From Pseudomonas triclosanedens (GTDB lineage: Bacteria > Pseudomonadota > Gammaproteobacteria > Pseudomonadales > Pseudomonadaceae), in assembly GCF_026686735.1 (NCBI RefSeq), contig NZ_CP113432.1:124001-188000 (forward strand): a DNA stretch of 64,000 nt, in the 5' to 3' direction. Every line of letters begins with the position of its first letter. Positions within the stretch are counted from its first letter, which is position 1. A program made the position numbers and the translations under genes. This document shows positions 55,080 to 64,000 of the stretch, piece after piece. Below the pieces are notes generated by a model, which saw only the letters and a list, made by a program, of their open reading frames with translations, ran no database searches and was not told the DNA's origin.

Positions 55080-57008
55080 TCAGAGACGGAACTGCGCCAT
55101 CTGCCGCGCCAGGTCGTCGGCCAGGCCGCGCAGTTCGCGGCACTGTTCGCGGCCGTGCTGCACCTCACGGGTGGTGGCATGGGCGAGATCGGAGATGCCT
55201 TGCACGTTGCGGTTGATCTCCTCGGTCACCGCCGACTGTTCCTCGGTGGCCGTGGCGACCTGGTGGTTGATGTCGCTGATGCGTTCCACCTGGTCGGCGA
55301 TTGCGCCCAGCGAGACGCCAGCCTGCTCGCTGGCGGCCAGGCTCTGGCCGGTGGTTTGCTGGCCGGAGTGCATTGAACGCACCGCCGCGTCGGCACCGTC
55401 CTTGAGGCGCTGGATGATCGCGAGGATCTCATCGGTGGAGCCCTGGGTACGGCTGGCCAGAGTACGCACTTCATCCGCCACCACCGCGAAGCCGCGGCCC
55501 AGCTCGCCGGCGCGCGCCGCCTCGATGGCGGCGTTCAGGGCGAGCAGGTTGGTCTGCTCGGATATGCCGCGGATCACCGCCAGCACCTGGTCGATGCTCG
55601 CCACCTGCTCGGCCAGCTCGCTGACCGCGCCGGCGGCGTCGCCGATCTCGCCGGACATGCGCTGGCCGACCTGCAATGAGCCCTCGACCACCCGCCGCGC
55701 CTCGCCGGCCTCGTCCCGCGCCTGTTGCGACGCGCTGGCGGCCTGCTCGGCGTTGCGCGCGATTTCCTGCACGGTGCTGCCCATTTCGTTCACCGCGGTG
55801 GCGACCATGTCGGTCATCTCCTGCTGGCGACCGGCGCGCTCGGCGGTGTTCTCCACCACCTGCGCCACTTCGCTCACCGTGCGCAGCAGTTGCTGGCTGG
55901 TGGCGAGCACCGCGCCGATCAGTGCGCGCTGGCCTTCGAGGAAGCGGTTGAAGCCGCGCGACAGGTCTCCCAGTTCGTCGGTGCGGCTGTCGTCCAGGCG
56001 CCGGGTCAGGTCGCCACCCCCGCCACCGATCTCCAGCAGTGCGCCCGTTACCTGGCGGATCGGTTTGACCAGACTGCGTGCCATCAGTACCACCAGGGCC
56101 AGGCAGAGCAGCGCCACCCCCGCGCCGGCGACGCCGGAGACGGCCAGTGCGTCGCGGGCATCGGCGTAGATTTCCGCTTCCGGAACTTCGCTCACCAGTG
56201 TCCAGCCCAGGTCGTGCAGCGGCAGGCTGGCAGCGAGGAGGTTCTCGCCGTCACGCTGGAAGCGGGCGCTGTGGAATTCATGCTTGCCCAGCAACTCGCC
56301 TGCTGCCTGGACGCCGACCAGGTCGGCCAGGGTTCGGTCCTTGACGTGGGCCGGGTCTGGATGGATCTGCACCTGGCCGTCGTTCTTCACCAGGTAGACA
56401 CGCCCGGACTTGCCGAACCGGAAGTCGCGGATCAGCGTCGACAGCTCGCGCATCTCCAGGCCCAGCCCGGCGATGCCCAGCAACCTGCCGTTGCGCTCCA
56501 CGCGCTGGTCGATGAACAGCGCCAGCTCGCCGGTGCTGCCGTCGACGTCGATGTTCCACATGCGCGGCTCGCCGCTGTCGATGAACTGGAAGTACCAGTT
56601 GTCCTTCGGGTCGCTGCGGCTGAGCACACGCTCCTTGCCCTTGTCGCTGTAGTACGCGCCGCTGGCGTTGGATGCGATCAGGGCCGCGAAGGCTTTCTGC
56701 GAGGAGCGGATGCCCGCCAGGTAGCGGGTGAACTCCTCCAGTTGCGCAGGATTTTCCCCGGCGGCCAGCCAGTCCTGCACCAACGTGTTCTCGGCAATGC
56801 CCGAAGCGGCGGTGATCGGGCCGGTGAGGCGGCGCTCGAAGTCGTTGGCGATGGCCTGGATGCTGGCGGGCAACGCCTGCTGGAGCAGGTAGCGCTCGCT
56901 CAGGCGGTTGACCAGCACGGCGTAGAGGCCGAGGACGATGAGCAGGCTGATCAGCAGGGCGGCACCCATGCTGAGGATGAGTTGGGTCTGGATACTTCGC
57001 AGGCGCAT
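55080..57008 (-). CDS. Methyl-accepting chemotaxis protein with periplasmic dCache sensor
   Basis: 642 residues from ATG 57008 (GGAGG 11 bases upstream). Order: TM1 ([24 protein letters not shown]), dCache sensor (about 35-290, with [35 protein letters not shown] and MWNIDVDG), TM2 ([22 protein letters not shown]), HAMP with a run of five Gly, and an MCP signalling core with tip [23 protein letters not shown]. It senses a small periplasmic ligand. The adjacent xdh operon could hint at a purine or related ligand, but nothing in the sequence proves it. No C-terminal CheR pentapeptide. Confidence 0.92.
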   Translation of the reverse strand: MRLRSIQTQLILSMGAALLISLLIVLGLYAVLVNRLSERYLLQQALPASIQAIANDFERRLTGPITAASGIAENTLVQDWLAAGENPAQLEEFTRYLAGIRSSQKAFAALIASNASGAYYSDKGKERVLSRSDPKDNWYFQFIDSGEPRMWNIDVDGSTGELALFIDQRVERNGRLLGIAGLGLEMRELSTLIRDFRFGKSGRVYLVKNDGQVQIHPDPAHVKDRTLADLVGVQAAGELLGKHEFHSARFQRDGENLLAASLPLHDLGWTLVSEVPEAEIYADARDALAVSGVAGAGVALLCLALVVLMARSLVKPIRQVTGALLEIGGGGGDLTRRLDDSRTDELGDLSRGFNRFLEGQRALIGAVLATSQQLLRTVSEVAQVVENTAERAGRQQEMTDMVATAVNEMGSTVQEIARNAEQAASASQQARDEAGEARRVVEGSLQVGQRMSGEIGDAAGAVSELAEQVASIDQVLAVIRGISEQTNLLALNAAIEAARAGELGRGFAVVADEVRTLASRTQGSTDEILAIIQRLKDGADAAVRSMHSGQQTTGQSLAASEQAGVSLGAIADQVERISDINHQVATATEEQSAVTEEINRNVQGISDLAHATTREVQHGREQCRELRGLADDLARQMAQFRL

Positions 57009-57117
57009 TTTCTTGTTTTCCTCCGAACGCACGGCGAATCGCTCGCGACGGGGCGCGGGCAACGAGACGGGGCTGGGAGGTTATCGGCCGTGGTAGGGAA
57101 AACTGTTGTCTGAATGG

Positions 57118-57954
57118 TCAGCTTTTCGCCGATTCGCTGCACAGGGCCGCCCAGTCGACACCTTCGCGGCTCTGCCGGGCCGGTGCGTCCTGGTGGTAGC
57201 GGGCGATGACCTGGGCGGCGATGGAGATGGCCACTTCCAGAGGGCGCTTGCCGGGAACCTCGGCCAGGCCGATGGGGCAGTGCATCCGGGCGATGTCCTG
57301 TGCCGTGTAGCCGCGCTGCTCCAGGCGCATGCGAAAGCGCTGGGCCTTGGTACGCGAGCCGATCATGCCGAGGAAGCCGGCGTCGCCGCGTTTGAGCACG
57401 GCTTCGGCGATGGCGTAATCCAGCGGATGGTTGTGGGTCATGATGAGGAAGTAGCTGCCCGGTCGCGCCTCGTTCACCACGTCTTCCGGCTCGTCGAGCA
57501 AGCGGGTCCGCACGCCGGCGGGCACCTGGGTGGGGAATTGCGCCGCGCGGCTGTCGACCCACTCCAGACGCACTGGCAGCCCCGCCAGCAACGGCACCAG
57601 GGCACGCCCCACGTGCCCCGCACCGAACAGCAGCACCTGCGGACCGCGCGCGGCGAAGCACTCGAACAGTAGGCTGGCACGTCCGCCGCAGCACTGGCCC
57701 AGGCGCGGCCCGAGCGGAAAGTACTCCAGTGCCTGGCAGTCCTTGCCCGCGAGCAGCAGTTGCCGTGCGTGTTCGATGGCGGCGTATTCCAGGTGGCCGC
57801 CGCCGATAGTGTCCAGGCTGGCATCGGCGGTGACCAGCATCTTGCAGCCGGACTCGCGCGGGGTGGAACCGTGCACGCCGATCACGGTGACCAGCACGTA
57901 GGGCTCGGCGCTGTCGCGCAGGCCGGCGATGGCATCCATCCAGGGCTGGTTCAT
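57118..57954 (-). CDS. xdhC: Xanthine dehydrogenase accessory factor XdhC
   Basis: 278 residues. An N-terminal XdhC/CoxI domain (VLVTVIGVHGSTPRESGCKMLVTADASLDTIGGGHLEYAAIEHARQLL, RLGQCCGGRASLLFE) and a C-terminal Rossmann-like domain (VLLFGAGHVGRALVPLLAGLP). XdhC binds molybdenum cofactor, promotes its sulfuration and inserts it into XdhB. It overlaps the xdhB stop by 4 bases and is last in xdhABC. Confidence 0.93.
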   Translation of the reverse strand: MNQPWMDAIAGLRDSAEPYVLVTVIGVHGSTPRESGCKMLVTADASLDTIGGGHLEYAAIEHARQLLLAGKDCQALEYFPLGPRLGQCCGGRASLLFECFAARGPQVLLFGAGHVGRALVPLLAGLPVRLEWVDSRAAQFPTQVPAGVRTRLLDEPEDVVNEARPGSYFLIMTHNHPLDYAIAEAVLKRGDAGFLGMIGSRTKAQRFRMRLEQRGYTAQDIARMHCPIGLAEVPGKRPLEVAISIAAQVIARYHQDAPARQSREGVDWAALCSESAKS

Positions 57955-60290
57955 GGCTGTTTCTCCTGGCGTACCGCTTCGCAGGCCCAGAACACCCGCT
58001 CAGGCGTCGCTGGGGTATCGAGGCCTGGGCTCAGGCGGTAGTCCGCCAGGCTGGCGATGGCGTCGCGCAGCGCCGACCACACCGAGATGGCCAGCATGAA
58101 CGGCGGTTCGCCCACGGCTTTGGAGAGGTACACGCTGTCCTCCTCGTTGGGGCGGTCGAACAGCGCCACGCGCAGGTCGTCGGGCATGTCGCTGACCGCG
58201 GGAATCTTGTAGGTCGCGGGGCCGACGGTGAGCAGCCTGCCGTGGTCGTCCCAGCGCAGCTCCTCGGTGGTCAGCCAGCCCATGCCCTGGACGAAGCCGC
58301 CCTCGATCTGGCCGATATCGATGGCGGGATTAACGCTGCGGCCAACGTCGTGGAGGATGTCCGCCCGGCGCACGCGGTACTCGCCGGTGAGGGTATCCAC
58401 TTCGACCTCGGACACGGCCGCGCCATAGGCGAAGTAGAAGAATGGGCGGCCCTCGCCTTTGTCGCGGTCGTAGAAGATTTTCGGTGTGCGGTAGAAGCCG
58501 GTGGCAGAGAGCTGGATACGCGCGAAATAGGCGGCCTGGATGGCTTCGGCGAAGCCCAGGCGACGCTCGCCCACCGTCACGCTGCCGCGTTCGAAACGCA
58601 CTTCCGCAAGCTTCACGCCATCGCGTTCGGCGAGGAACTCCGCCAGGCGCTTCTTCAGCGTGCGCGCCGCGTCGCGGGCCGCCATGCCATTCAGGTCGGT
58701 ACCGCTGGAGGCGGCGGTGGGCGAGGTGTTGGGCACCTTGTCGGTGCGCGTGGCGGTGATGCTCACCTGGGACAGCGGCACCTGGAACTCTTCGGCGACG
58801 ATCTGCGCCACCTTGGTGTGCAGGCCCTGGCCCATTTCGGTGCCACCGTGGTTCAACTGGATGCTGCCGTCGGTGTAGAGATGGATCAGAGCGCCGGCCT
58901 GGTTCAGGTGCTGGGCAGTGAAGGAGATGCCGAACTTCACGGGCGTCAGCGCCAGGCCCCTCTTCAGTACCGGGCTGGCTTGGTTGAAGGCGCGGATGGC
59001 CGTGCGCCGGACCTGGTAGTCGCTGCTGCGTTCGAGCCTTTCGATCAGTTCACCCAGCAGGTTGTGCTCGACCTTCTGGTGGTAGGGCGTCAGGTCGCGC
59101 CCGGCACCGCCGTAGAGGTTCAGCTTGCGCACTTCCAGCGGGTCCTTGCCCACTGCGCGGGCGATGTCGTCCATCGCGCGCTCGATGATCATCATCCCCT
59201 GCGGCCCGCCGAAGCCGCGGAAGGCGGTGTGCGAGACGCTGTTGGTGAAGCTGCGGTAGCCGGAGATGGCGACATCGGGGATGAAGTAGGCGTTGTCGGC
59301 ATGGAACATCGCGCGGTCGACGATGGCGTCGGAGAGGTCCGGCGAGTGGCCGCAGTCGCCCACTACTTCCAATTGCGCGGCGAGCAGCCGGCCTGACTCG
59401 TCGAAGCCGATGCGGTAGCGGTTGTGGAAGGGGTGGCGCTTGCCGGTCAGGCGCATGTCGTCGGCGCGCGGCAGGCGCAGTTTCACTGCGCGGCCGGTCT
59501 TGTGCGCCAGTAGCGCGGCGAGGCAGGCGAATGGTGCGGCCTGGGTCTCCTTGCCGCCGAAGCCGCCGCCCATGCGCCGCACTTCCACGGTGACCTTGGC
59601 CAGCGGAATTGCCAGCACTTCAGCCACCAGTTTCTGCACTTCGCTGGGGTGCTGGCTGGATGTGTGCACCAGCATGCCGCCGTCGTCGCCCGGCAGCGCC
59701 AAGGAGACCTGGCCTTCGAGGTAGAAATGCTCCTGCCCGCCGACGAACTGGCGAGCCTCCAGCACGTGGGGCGCATGCTCCAGCGCGGCCTGCGCGTCGC
59801 CGCGGCGCATGTGGTGCGGCGGACGCACGAAGCGCTCCGCGGCCTTGGCCGCAAGCGGATCGAGCAGCGGCTTTTCCTCGACGTATTCGACCTTCGCCAG
59901 GCGCGCGGCACGGCGTGCCTGCAACTGGGTTTCGGCGGCCACGGCGAACAGTGCCTGGCCGTGGTACTTCACGCGGTCGCCGGCCAGCAGCGGGTCGCCG
60001 GGGAACACCGGGCCTATGTCGGTGTGGCCGAGCACGTCGTCCAGGGTCAGCACCGCCACCACGCCGGAGGCGGCGCGCACGGCGTCGAGGTCGAGGGAGC
60101 GTACGGCGCCGCAGGCGATGGCGGTCAGGCCGACGGCGGCGTGCAGAAGGTCGCGCGGCTCCTTGAGATCGTCCACGTAGCGTGCCGCGCCACAGACGTG
60201 CAGCGCCGCGCTGTCGTGTTCGCGGGCCTGTCCCGCGCTGTGGACGGCGGCCGTCACGCCGTTGCCGGCCAGCGGTGGCAGGCTACGCAT
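57951..60290 (-). CDS. xdhB: Xanthine dehydrogenase, molybdopterin-binding subunit
   Basis: 779 residues from ATG 60290 (an in-frame start at 60305 is less likely). The aldehyde oxidase/xanthine dehydrogenase a/b hammerhead domain (residues about 25-140) is followed by the molybdenum-binding domain: VRRMGGGFGGKETQ, HTAFRGFGGPQGMM, NHGGTEMGQGLHTKVAQ and the catalytic Glu in YLSKAVGEPPFML. It oxidises hypoxanthine and xanthine to urate with the XdhA Fe-S/FAD subunit. It overlaps xdhA by 8 bases. Confidence 0.94.
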   Translation of the reverse strand: MRSLPPLAGNGVTAAVHSAGQAREHDSAALHVCGAARYVDDLKEPRDLLHAAVGLTAIACGAVRSLDLDAVRAASGVVAVLTLDDVLGHTDIGPVFPGDPLLAGDRVKYHGQALFAVAAETQLQARRAARLAKVEYVEEKPLLDPLAAKAAERFVRPPHHMRRGDAQAALEHAPHVLEARQFVGGQEHFYLEGQVSLALPGDDGGMLVHTSSQHPSEVQKLVAEVLAIPLAKVTVEVRRMGGGFGGKETQAAPFACLAALLAHKTGRAVKLRLPRADDMRLTGKRHPFHNRYRIGFDESGRLLAAQLEVVGDCGHSPDLSDAIVDRAMFHADNAYFIPDVAISGYRSFTNSVSHTAFRGFGGPQGMMIIERAMDDIARAVGKDPLEVRKLNLYGGAGRDLTPYHQKVEHNLLGELIERLERSSDYQVRRTAIRAFNQASPVLKRGLALTPVKFGISFTAQHLNQAGALIHLYTDGSIQLNHGGTEMGQGLHTKVAQIVAEEFQVPLSQVSITATRTDKVPNTSPTAASSGTDLNGMAARDAARTLKKRLAEFLAERDGVKLAEVRFERGSVTVGERRLGFAEAIQAAYFARIQLSATGFYRTPKIFYDRDKGEGRPFFYFAYGAAVSEVEVDTLTGEYRVRRADILHDVGRSVNPAIDIGQIEGGFVQGMGWLTTEELRWDDHGRLLTVGPATYKIPAVSDMPDDLRVALFDRPNEEDSVYLSKAVGEPPFMLAISVWSALRDAIASLADYRLSPGLDTPATPERVFWACEAVRQEKQP

Positions 60291-61707
60291 GGCGCACCTC
60301 CGCAAGGCTTTCGGTCCATTGCAGTAATGCGCGCTGCAAGAGGTTCTGCGCCACCTTCAGGCGATAGGCGGCGCTGGCGCGCAGGTCGTCGATGGGCTGG
60401 AAATCCTCCGCTATCGCGGCCTGTGCCGCGGCGACGGCCGCCGCGTCGAAACGTCTGCCGCGCAGTGCCGCTTCGCTGCGCGCACCACGCTTCGGTGTCG
60501 CTGCCATACCGCCACAGGCCAGGCGTGCCGCGGTGACGATGCCAGCCTCGTCGAGGTCCAGACGCAGGGCCATGCACACGGCGGAGATGTCGTCGTCGCG
60601 ACGCTTGGAGACCTTGTCCACACGAAAGCGCTGGTTGGCGCGCAGGCGGGGAATGCGCACCGCTTCGATGTACTCGCCCGGTTGCAGGATGGTCTGGCGG
60701 TAGCCGGTGAAGAAGCCGTCGGCGGGCACTTCGCGCACCTCCCCGGCGCGGCGCAGGCGCAGCGTTGCATCCAGCGCCAGCAGTACCGGCGGCATGTCGC
60801 CGATGGGCGAGGCATTGGCGATGTTGCCGCCGAGCGTGCCGCGTTGGCGGATTTGCAGCGAGCCGAGGCGCTCCAGCAGGTCGGCCACGCCGGGGAATTC
60901 TTCGAGGGCGTCGAGGCAGTCGGCGTAGGGGCGGGCGGCGCCGATCAGCAGGTGGCCGTCCTGGCGTTCCAGGCGCTGGAGTTCGCCAATGTGATCGAGG
61001 TGGATCAGCGCCGGGAAGGTTTTCAGGTTCTGCGTCGCTTCCAGCGCCAGGTCAGTGCCGCCGGCGATCAGCCGTGCCTGGGGATGTTGCCGCAGCAGTT
61101 CGTCCAGCTCCGCCAGGGTGGTCGGCAGCCAGGCGCTCGTCTGGGCGTCGTGCAGTGCTCCGCTACCGGGCAGCGCGCGCAGGCGCGCCAGGGTGCGGGT
61201 AGCCTCGCGCGCGAAGCGGTCGTGGCAGGGCTGGCCGGCGATCTGCGTGGCGGCATCGAGGATCGGCCGGTAGCCGGTGCAACGGCACAGGTTGCCGGAA
61301 AGCGCGGTCAGCGCCGAGTTCCGGTCGTGCGGTTGTGGCGAGTGCCGCCAGGCGAACAGCGACATTACGATCCCAGGCGTGCAGAAGCCGCACTGCGAGC
61401 CGTGGCAGGCCACCATCGCCTGCTGCACCGGGTGCGGCACGCCGCCATCGGCCAGGTGTTCGACGGTCAGTACCTGATACCCATGCACCGCGCCGAGCGG
61501 CATGAGGCAGGCATTCACCGCGCGGTAGCGCAGCGCATCGCCGTCGGCCCCGCCGAGCACTACGGTGCAGGCGCCGCAATCGCCGGAGGCGCAGCCCTCC
61601 TTGGTACCGGTAAGCCCGAGGTGGCTGCGCAGGTAGTCGAGCAGGCTGGTTTCCGCAGCCAGGCCGTCGACCTGAATCAGCTCGTCGTCGAGCAGGAACT
61701 GGATCAT
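60283..61707 (-). CDS. xdhA: Xanthine dehydrogenase, Fe-S/FAD subunit
   Basis: 474 residues from ATG 61707, with GAGGAGG upstream. It combines a 2Fe-2S ferredoxin domain (EGCASGDCGACTVVL), the second 2Fe-2S helical domain (QCGFCTPGIVMSLF, GNLCRCTGYRPIL), and a FAD domain (LIAGGTDLALEAT, LGGNIANASPIGDMPPVLLAL). Electrons from the molybdenum site pass through the clusters to FAD and then NAD. It is the first gene of xdhABC; the promoter lies in 61708-61900. Confidence 0.94.
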   Translation of the reverse strand: MIQFLLDDELIQVDGLAAETSLLDYLRSHLGLTGTKEGCASGDCGACTVVLGGADGDALRYRAVNACLMPLGAVHGYQVLTVEHLADGGVPHPVQQAMVACHGSQCGFCTPGIVMSLFAWRHSPQPHDRNSALTALSGNLCRCTGYRPILDAATQIAGQPCHDRFAREATRTLARLRALPGSGALHDAQTSAWLPTTLAELDELLRQHPQARLIAGGTDLALEATQNLKTFPALIHLDHIGELQRLERQDGHLLIGAARPYADCLDALEEFPGVADLLERLGSLQIRQRGTLGGNIANASPIGDMPPVLLALDATLRLRRAGEVREVPADGFFTGYRQTILQPGEYIEAVRIPRLRANQRFRVDKVSKRRDDDISAVCMALRLDLDEAGIVTAARLACGGMAATPKRGARSEAALRGRRFDAAAVAAAQAAIAEDFQPIDDLRASAAYRLKVAQNLLQRALLQWTESLAEVRHA

Positions 61708-62077
61708 GCAATACCTCCTCGTCACGCGCGGGCGGCCCTGCCGGGCGCACCGGGGAATGCGTTCCACGAGCTCGTGAGGGATGGTCCCGGCCGGTCGCGA
61801 ACCGGCGGGGCTTCAAGGCAAGCATAGGCTCATGGGGAAGGTTGACCAGTTGGCCAGGAAAGCCGGGGCTGGGAGGTGGCGTAGCGGCTGCGGAAACGAG
61901 GCGTGTGTCTCGATAGAAAACTTCTTCCTTTTATATATCTCTCCATAGGAATTCTCAATTTACGTGATGCCCTAAATCAATGGGCCTTTTTTGTCATCAG
62001 GCGATAATCTTGCCCCTGTCGAATTTCAACCGATCGACCACTCGATTAAACGACAACTCTCTACGAGGAATTGCCTA
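61708..62077. promoter_or_regulatory. Divergent xdhA / ahpC promoter region
   Basis: 370 bases; no gene. The last 170 bases before ahpC are AT-rich, unlike the surroundings. ATAG at 61913-61916, CTTC, ATAT and TAGG follow at about 11-base steps up to 61949, a weak match to the four-part OxyR pattern, which would agree with ahpC being OxyR-controlled in Pseudomonas. Confidence 0.4.
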
Positions 62078-62641
62078 ATGAACCTGATCAACACCCAAGT
62101 TCAACCGTTCAAGGTCAACGCTTTCCACAATGGCAAGTTCATCGAAGTCACCGAAGAGTCCCTCAAGGGCCACTGGTCGGTTCTGATCTTCATGCCGGCA
62201 GCCTTCACCTTCAACTGCCCGACCGAGATCGAAGACGCCGCCAACAACTACGCCGAGTTCCAGAAGGCCGGTACCGAGGTCTACATCGTGACCACCGATA
62301 CCCACTTCTCCCACAAGGTGTGGCACGAAACCTCCCCGGCTGTTGGCAAGGCCCAGTTCCCGCTGATCGGCGATCCGACCCACCAACTGACCAACGCCTT
62401 CGGCGTGCACATCCCGGAAGAAGGCCTGGCCCTGCGCGGCACCTTCGTGATCAACCCGGAAGGCGTCATCAAGACTGTCGAAATCCACTCCAACGAGATC
62501 GCTCGTGACGTCGGCGAAACCCTGCGCAAGCTGAAAGCTGCCCAGTACACCGCCGCTCACCCGGGCGAAGTCTGCCCGGCCAAGTGGAAAGAAGGCGAGA
62601 AGACCCTGGCTCCTTCCCTGGACCTGGTCGGCAAGATCTAA
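62078..62641 (+). CDS. ahpC: Alkyl hydroperoxide reductase subunit C (peroxiredoxin)
   Basis: 187-residue typical 2-Cys peroxiredoxin. The peroxidatic Cys47 is in MPAAFTFNCPTEIED (the usual PxDF-FVCPTE is PAAF-FNCPTE, as in P. aeruginosa AhpC) and the resolving Cys166 in HPGEVCPAKW; the Arg of the active site is in ALRGTFVINPEG. It reduces H2O2, organic peroxides and peroxynitrite using electrons from AhpF, encoded 196 bases downstream. ATG 62078 has GAGGAA upstream. Confidence 0.97.
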   Translation: MNLINTQVQPFKVNAFHNGKFIEVTEESLKGHWSVLIFMPAAFTFNCPTEIEDAANNYAEFQKAGTEVYIVTTDTHFSHKVWHETSPAVGKAQFPLIGDPTHQLTNAFGVHIPEEGLALRGTFVINPEGVIKTVEIHSNEIARDVGETLRKLKAAQYTAAHPGEVCPAKWKEGEKTLAPSLDLVGKI

Positions 62642-62732
62642 GAACGGCTGGGAAGCTGTTGCGCGGCAGCAATTGCTGCGCAACTCCCCGGCACCGCCGC
62701 CGGCGCTTCCCGATCCGTTTACGCAGTACCCC

Positions 62733-62754
62733 GAGGATGCCTACCGGCATCCTC
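62733..62754 (+). other. Hairpin between ahpC and ahpF
   Basis: GAGGATGCC-TACC-GGCATCCTC, a perfect 9-base-pair stem without a following T-run, midway in the 196-base gap. It probably acts as an mRNA stabiliser or partial attenuator that sets AhpC above AhpF. Confidence 0.6.
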
Positions 62755-62837
62755 CCTACCAAAGCCAAAAGCGTGCGTAGGGCGGGCTGAAAAGCCTGCC
62801 GGGGAACTCTTTTGCTCAAATTCCGAGGATTTGAATC

Positions 62838-64000
62838 ATGTTGGACGCCACTCTTAAAACCCAGTTGAAGGCCTACCTGGAAAAGGTCCAGCAGCCGTTC
62901 GAGATCGTCGCGTCCCTTGACGACAGCGACAAATCCCGCGAGCTGAGCGAGCTGCTGCACGAAATCATCGGCCTGACCGACAAGATCACTCTGCGTGAAG
63001 ATGGCAACGACGCCCGCAAGCCGTCCTTCTCGCTGAACCGCCCGGGGGCGAACATCGGCCTGGCTTTCGCCGGCATCCCCATGGGCCACGAATTCACCTC
63101 TCTGGTTCTGGCACTGCTGCAGGTTGGCGGCCATCCGTCCAAGCTCGACGCGCAAGTGATCGAGCAGATCAAGGGCATCCAGGGTTCGTTCGAGTTCGAA
63201 ACCTACTTCTCGCTGTCGTGCCAGAATTGCCCGGATGTGGTCCAGGCGCTGAACCTGATGGCTGTGCTCAACCCGAACATCCGCCACGTCGCCATTGATG
63301 GCGCCCTGTTCCAGGAAGAAGTCGAGCGCCGCCAGGTGATGGCTGTCCCGAGCATCTACCTCAACGGCGAAGTGTTCGGCCAGGGCCGCATGGGCGTGGA
63401 GGAAATCCTCGCCAAGATCGACACCGGCGCTGCCGCTCGCGAAGCCGAGAAGCTGTCGGCGAAGGAAGAGTTCGACGTGCTGGTCGTGGGCGGCGGCCCC
63501 GCTGGCGCCGCGGCGGCGATCTATGCCGCTCGCAAGGGCATCCGTACTGGCGTTGCGGCCGAGCGTTTCGGCGGCCAGGTGCTGGATACGATGGCCATCG
63601 AGAACTTCATCTCGGTGACCGAGACCGAGGGTCCGAAGCTGGCTCGCCAGCTCGAAGAGCACGTCAGGCACTACGACGTGGACATCATGAACCTGCAGCG
63701 CGCCAGTGCGCTGATCCCGGCGAAGACCGCCGGCGGCTTGCACGAAGTGCAGTTCGAAGGTGGCGGCAGCCTGAAGGCAAAGTCCGTGATCCTGGCCACC
63801 GGTGCCCGCTGGCGTGAAATGGGCGTGCCGGGCGAGAAGGAATACAAGGCCAAGGGTGTGTGCTTCTGCCCGCACTGCGATGGTCCGCTGTTCAAGGGCA
63901 AGCGCGTGGCGGTGATCGGCGGCGGCAACTCCGGCGTCGAAGCAGCCATCGACCTCGCCGGTATCGTCAGCCACGTGACCCTGCTGGAGTTCGACAGCAA
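62838..64000 (+). CDS. ahpF: Alkyl hydroperoxide reductase subunit F, 3' end outside window
   Basis: 387 codons are seen and the frame is open at the window edge; the full protein is usually about 520 residues. The N-terminal tandem thioredoxin-like domain has the redox pair Cys128/Cys131 ([13 protein letters not shown]). The thioredoxin-reductase-like part has an FAD motif ([21 protein letters not shown]), the second redox pair in [11 protein letters not shown], and the start of the NADH-binding fold ([19 protein letters not shown]). It passes electrons from NADH to AhpC. ATG 62838 follows CCGAGGATTTGAATC. Confidence 0.96.
   Translation, partial: MLDATLKTQLKAYLEKVQQPFEIVASLDDSDKSRELSELLHEIIGLTDKITLREDGNDARKPSFSLNRPGANIGLAFAGIPMGHEFTSLVLALLQVGGHPSKLDAQVIEQIKGIQGSFEFETYFSLSCQNCPDVVQALNLMAVLNPNIRHVAIDGALFQEEVERRQVMAVPSIYLNGEVFGQGRMGVEEILAKIDTGAAAREAEKLSAKEEFDVLVVGGGPAGAAAAIYAARKGIRTGVAAERFGGQVLDTMAIENFISVTETEGPKLARQLEEHVRHYDVDIMNLQRASALIPAKTAGGLHEVQFEGGGSLKAKSVILATGARWREMGVPGEKEYKAKGVCFCPHCDGPLFKGKRVAVIGGGNSGVEAAIDLAGIVSHVTLLEFDS

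Overview
The window is GC-rich Pseudomonas chromosome. Gene content and order track the P. aeruginosa PAO1 blocks around PA0069, PA0132-PA0133 (bau), PA0168-PA0180 (sia and che2), PA0183-PA0194 (sulfate esters and sulfonates) and the xanthine dehydrogenase/ahpCF regions, but several blocks are rearranged, so it is probably another Pseudomonas species (inference from gene content; no species call is possible without a search). The left 3.1 kb is clearly more AT-rich and reads as the right end of a foreign mobile element.

Layout. 1-3098: end of an integrated element with a large tyrosine recombinase and an overlapping second gene that leaves the window, both on the minus strand. The element interrupts a PA0069-family radical SAM gene inside its iron-sulfur cysteine motif; the gene's LexA box survives and points into the element. 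3.4-7.3 kb: phosphate transporter, lipoprotein, HAD phosphatase. 7.4-11.2 kb: ArgE-like deacylase, DUF1028 hydrolase, RidA and a flavin monooxygenase. 11.5-15.9 kb: bauR and bauABC (beta-alanine catabolism). 16-18.7 kb: a Bro-N antirepressor-like gene with a C4-type antisense RNA leader, then GNAT, DUF2845 and NYN/LOTUS genes. 18.8-23.2 kb: siaABCD c-di-GMP signalling operon plus a coupled hypothetical. 23.4-32.5 kb: the second chemotaxis cluster (cheBDR-aer2-cheW-cheA-cheY-cttP). 32.8-38.2 kb: arylsulfatase and its ABC importer (atsA, atsC, atsB and divergent atsR). 38.2-45.2 kb: two lipoproteins, LysR regulator sftR, TonB receptor sftP and two TauD-family dioxygenases. 45.4-54.6 kb: 8-oxoguanine deaminase, SDR, MFS dicarboxylate carrier, AraC regulator, gamma-glutamyltransferase, OmpK-like channel, TetR regulator and YigZ. 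55-61.7 kb: chemoreceptor and xdhABC. 61.7-64 kb: ahpC and the start of ahpF.

How the parts fit. The ats/sft genes form one sulfur-scavenging programme: TonB uptake, periplasmic capture, ABC import, then release of sulfate or sulfite by arylsulfatase and alpha-ketoglutarate dioxygenases. The sia and che2 clusters are both multi-protein signalling operons. The xdh genes, 8-oxoguanine deaminase and possibly the OmpK channel and the RutR-like TetR regulator point to purine use.

Most unusual signals: (1) a 21-residue cysteine-rich leader ORF with a strong Shine-Dalgarno sequence, followed by terminator-like hairpins, upstream of the sulfur-linked TonB receptor, which looks like cysteine-responsive attenuation; (2) a C4-type antisense RNA arrangement, with duplicated target boxes, controlling a chromosomal Bro-N gene; (3) an SOS-box promoter apparently captured by an integrated element; (4) a 16-residue ORF with a perfect Shine-Dalgarno sequence between cttP and cheY.
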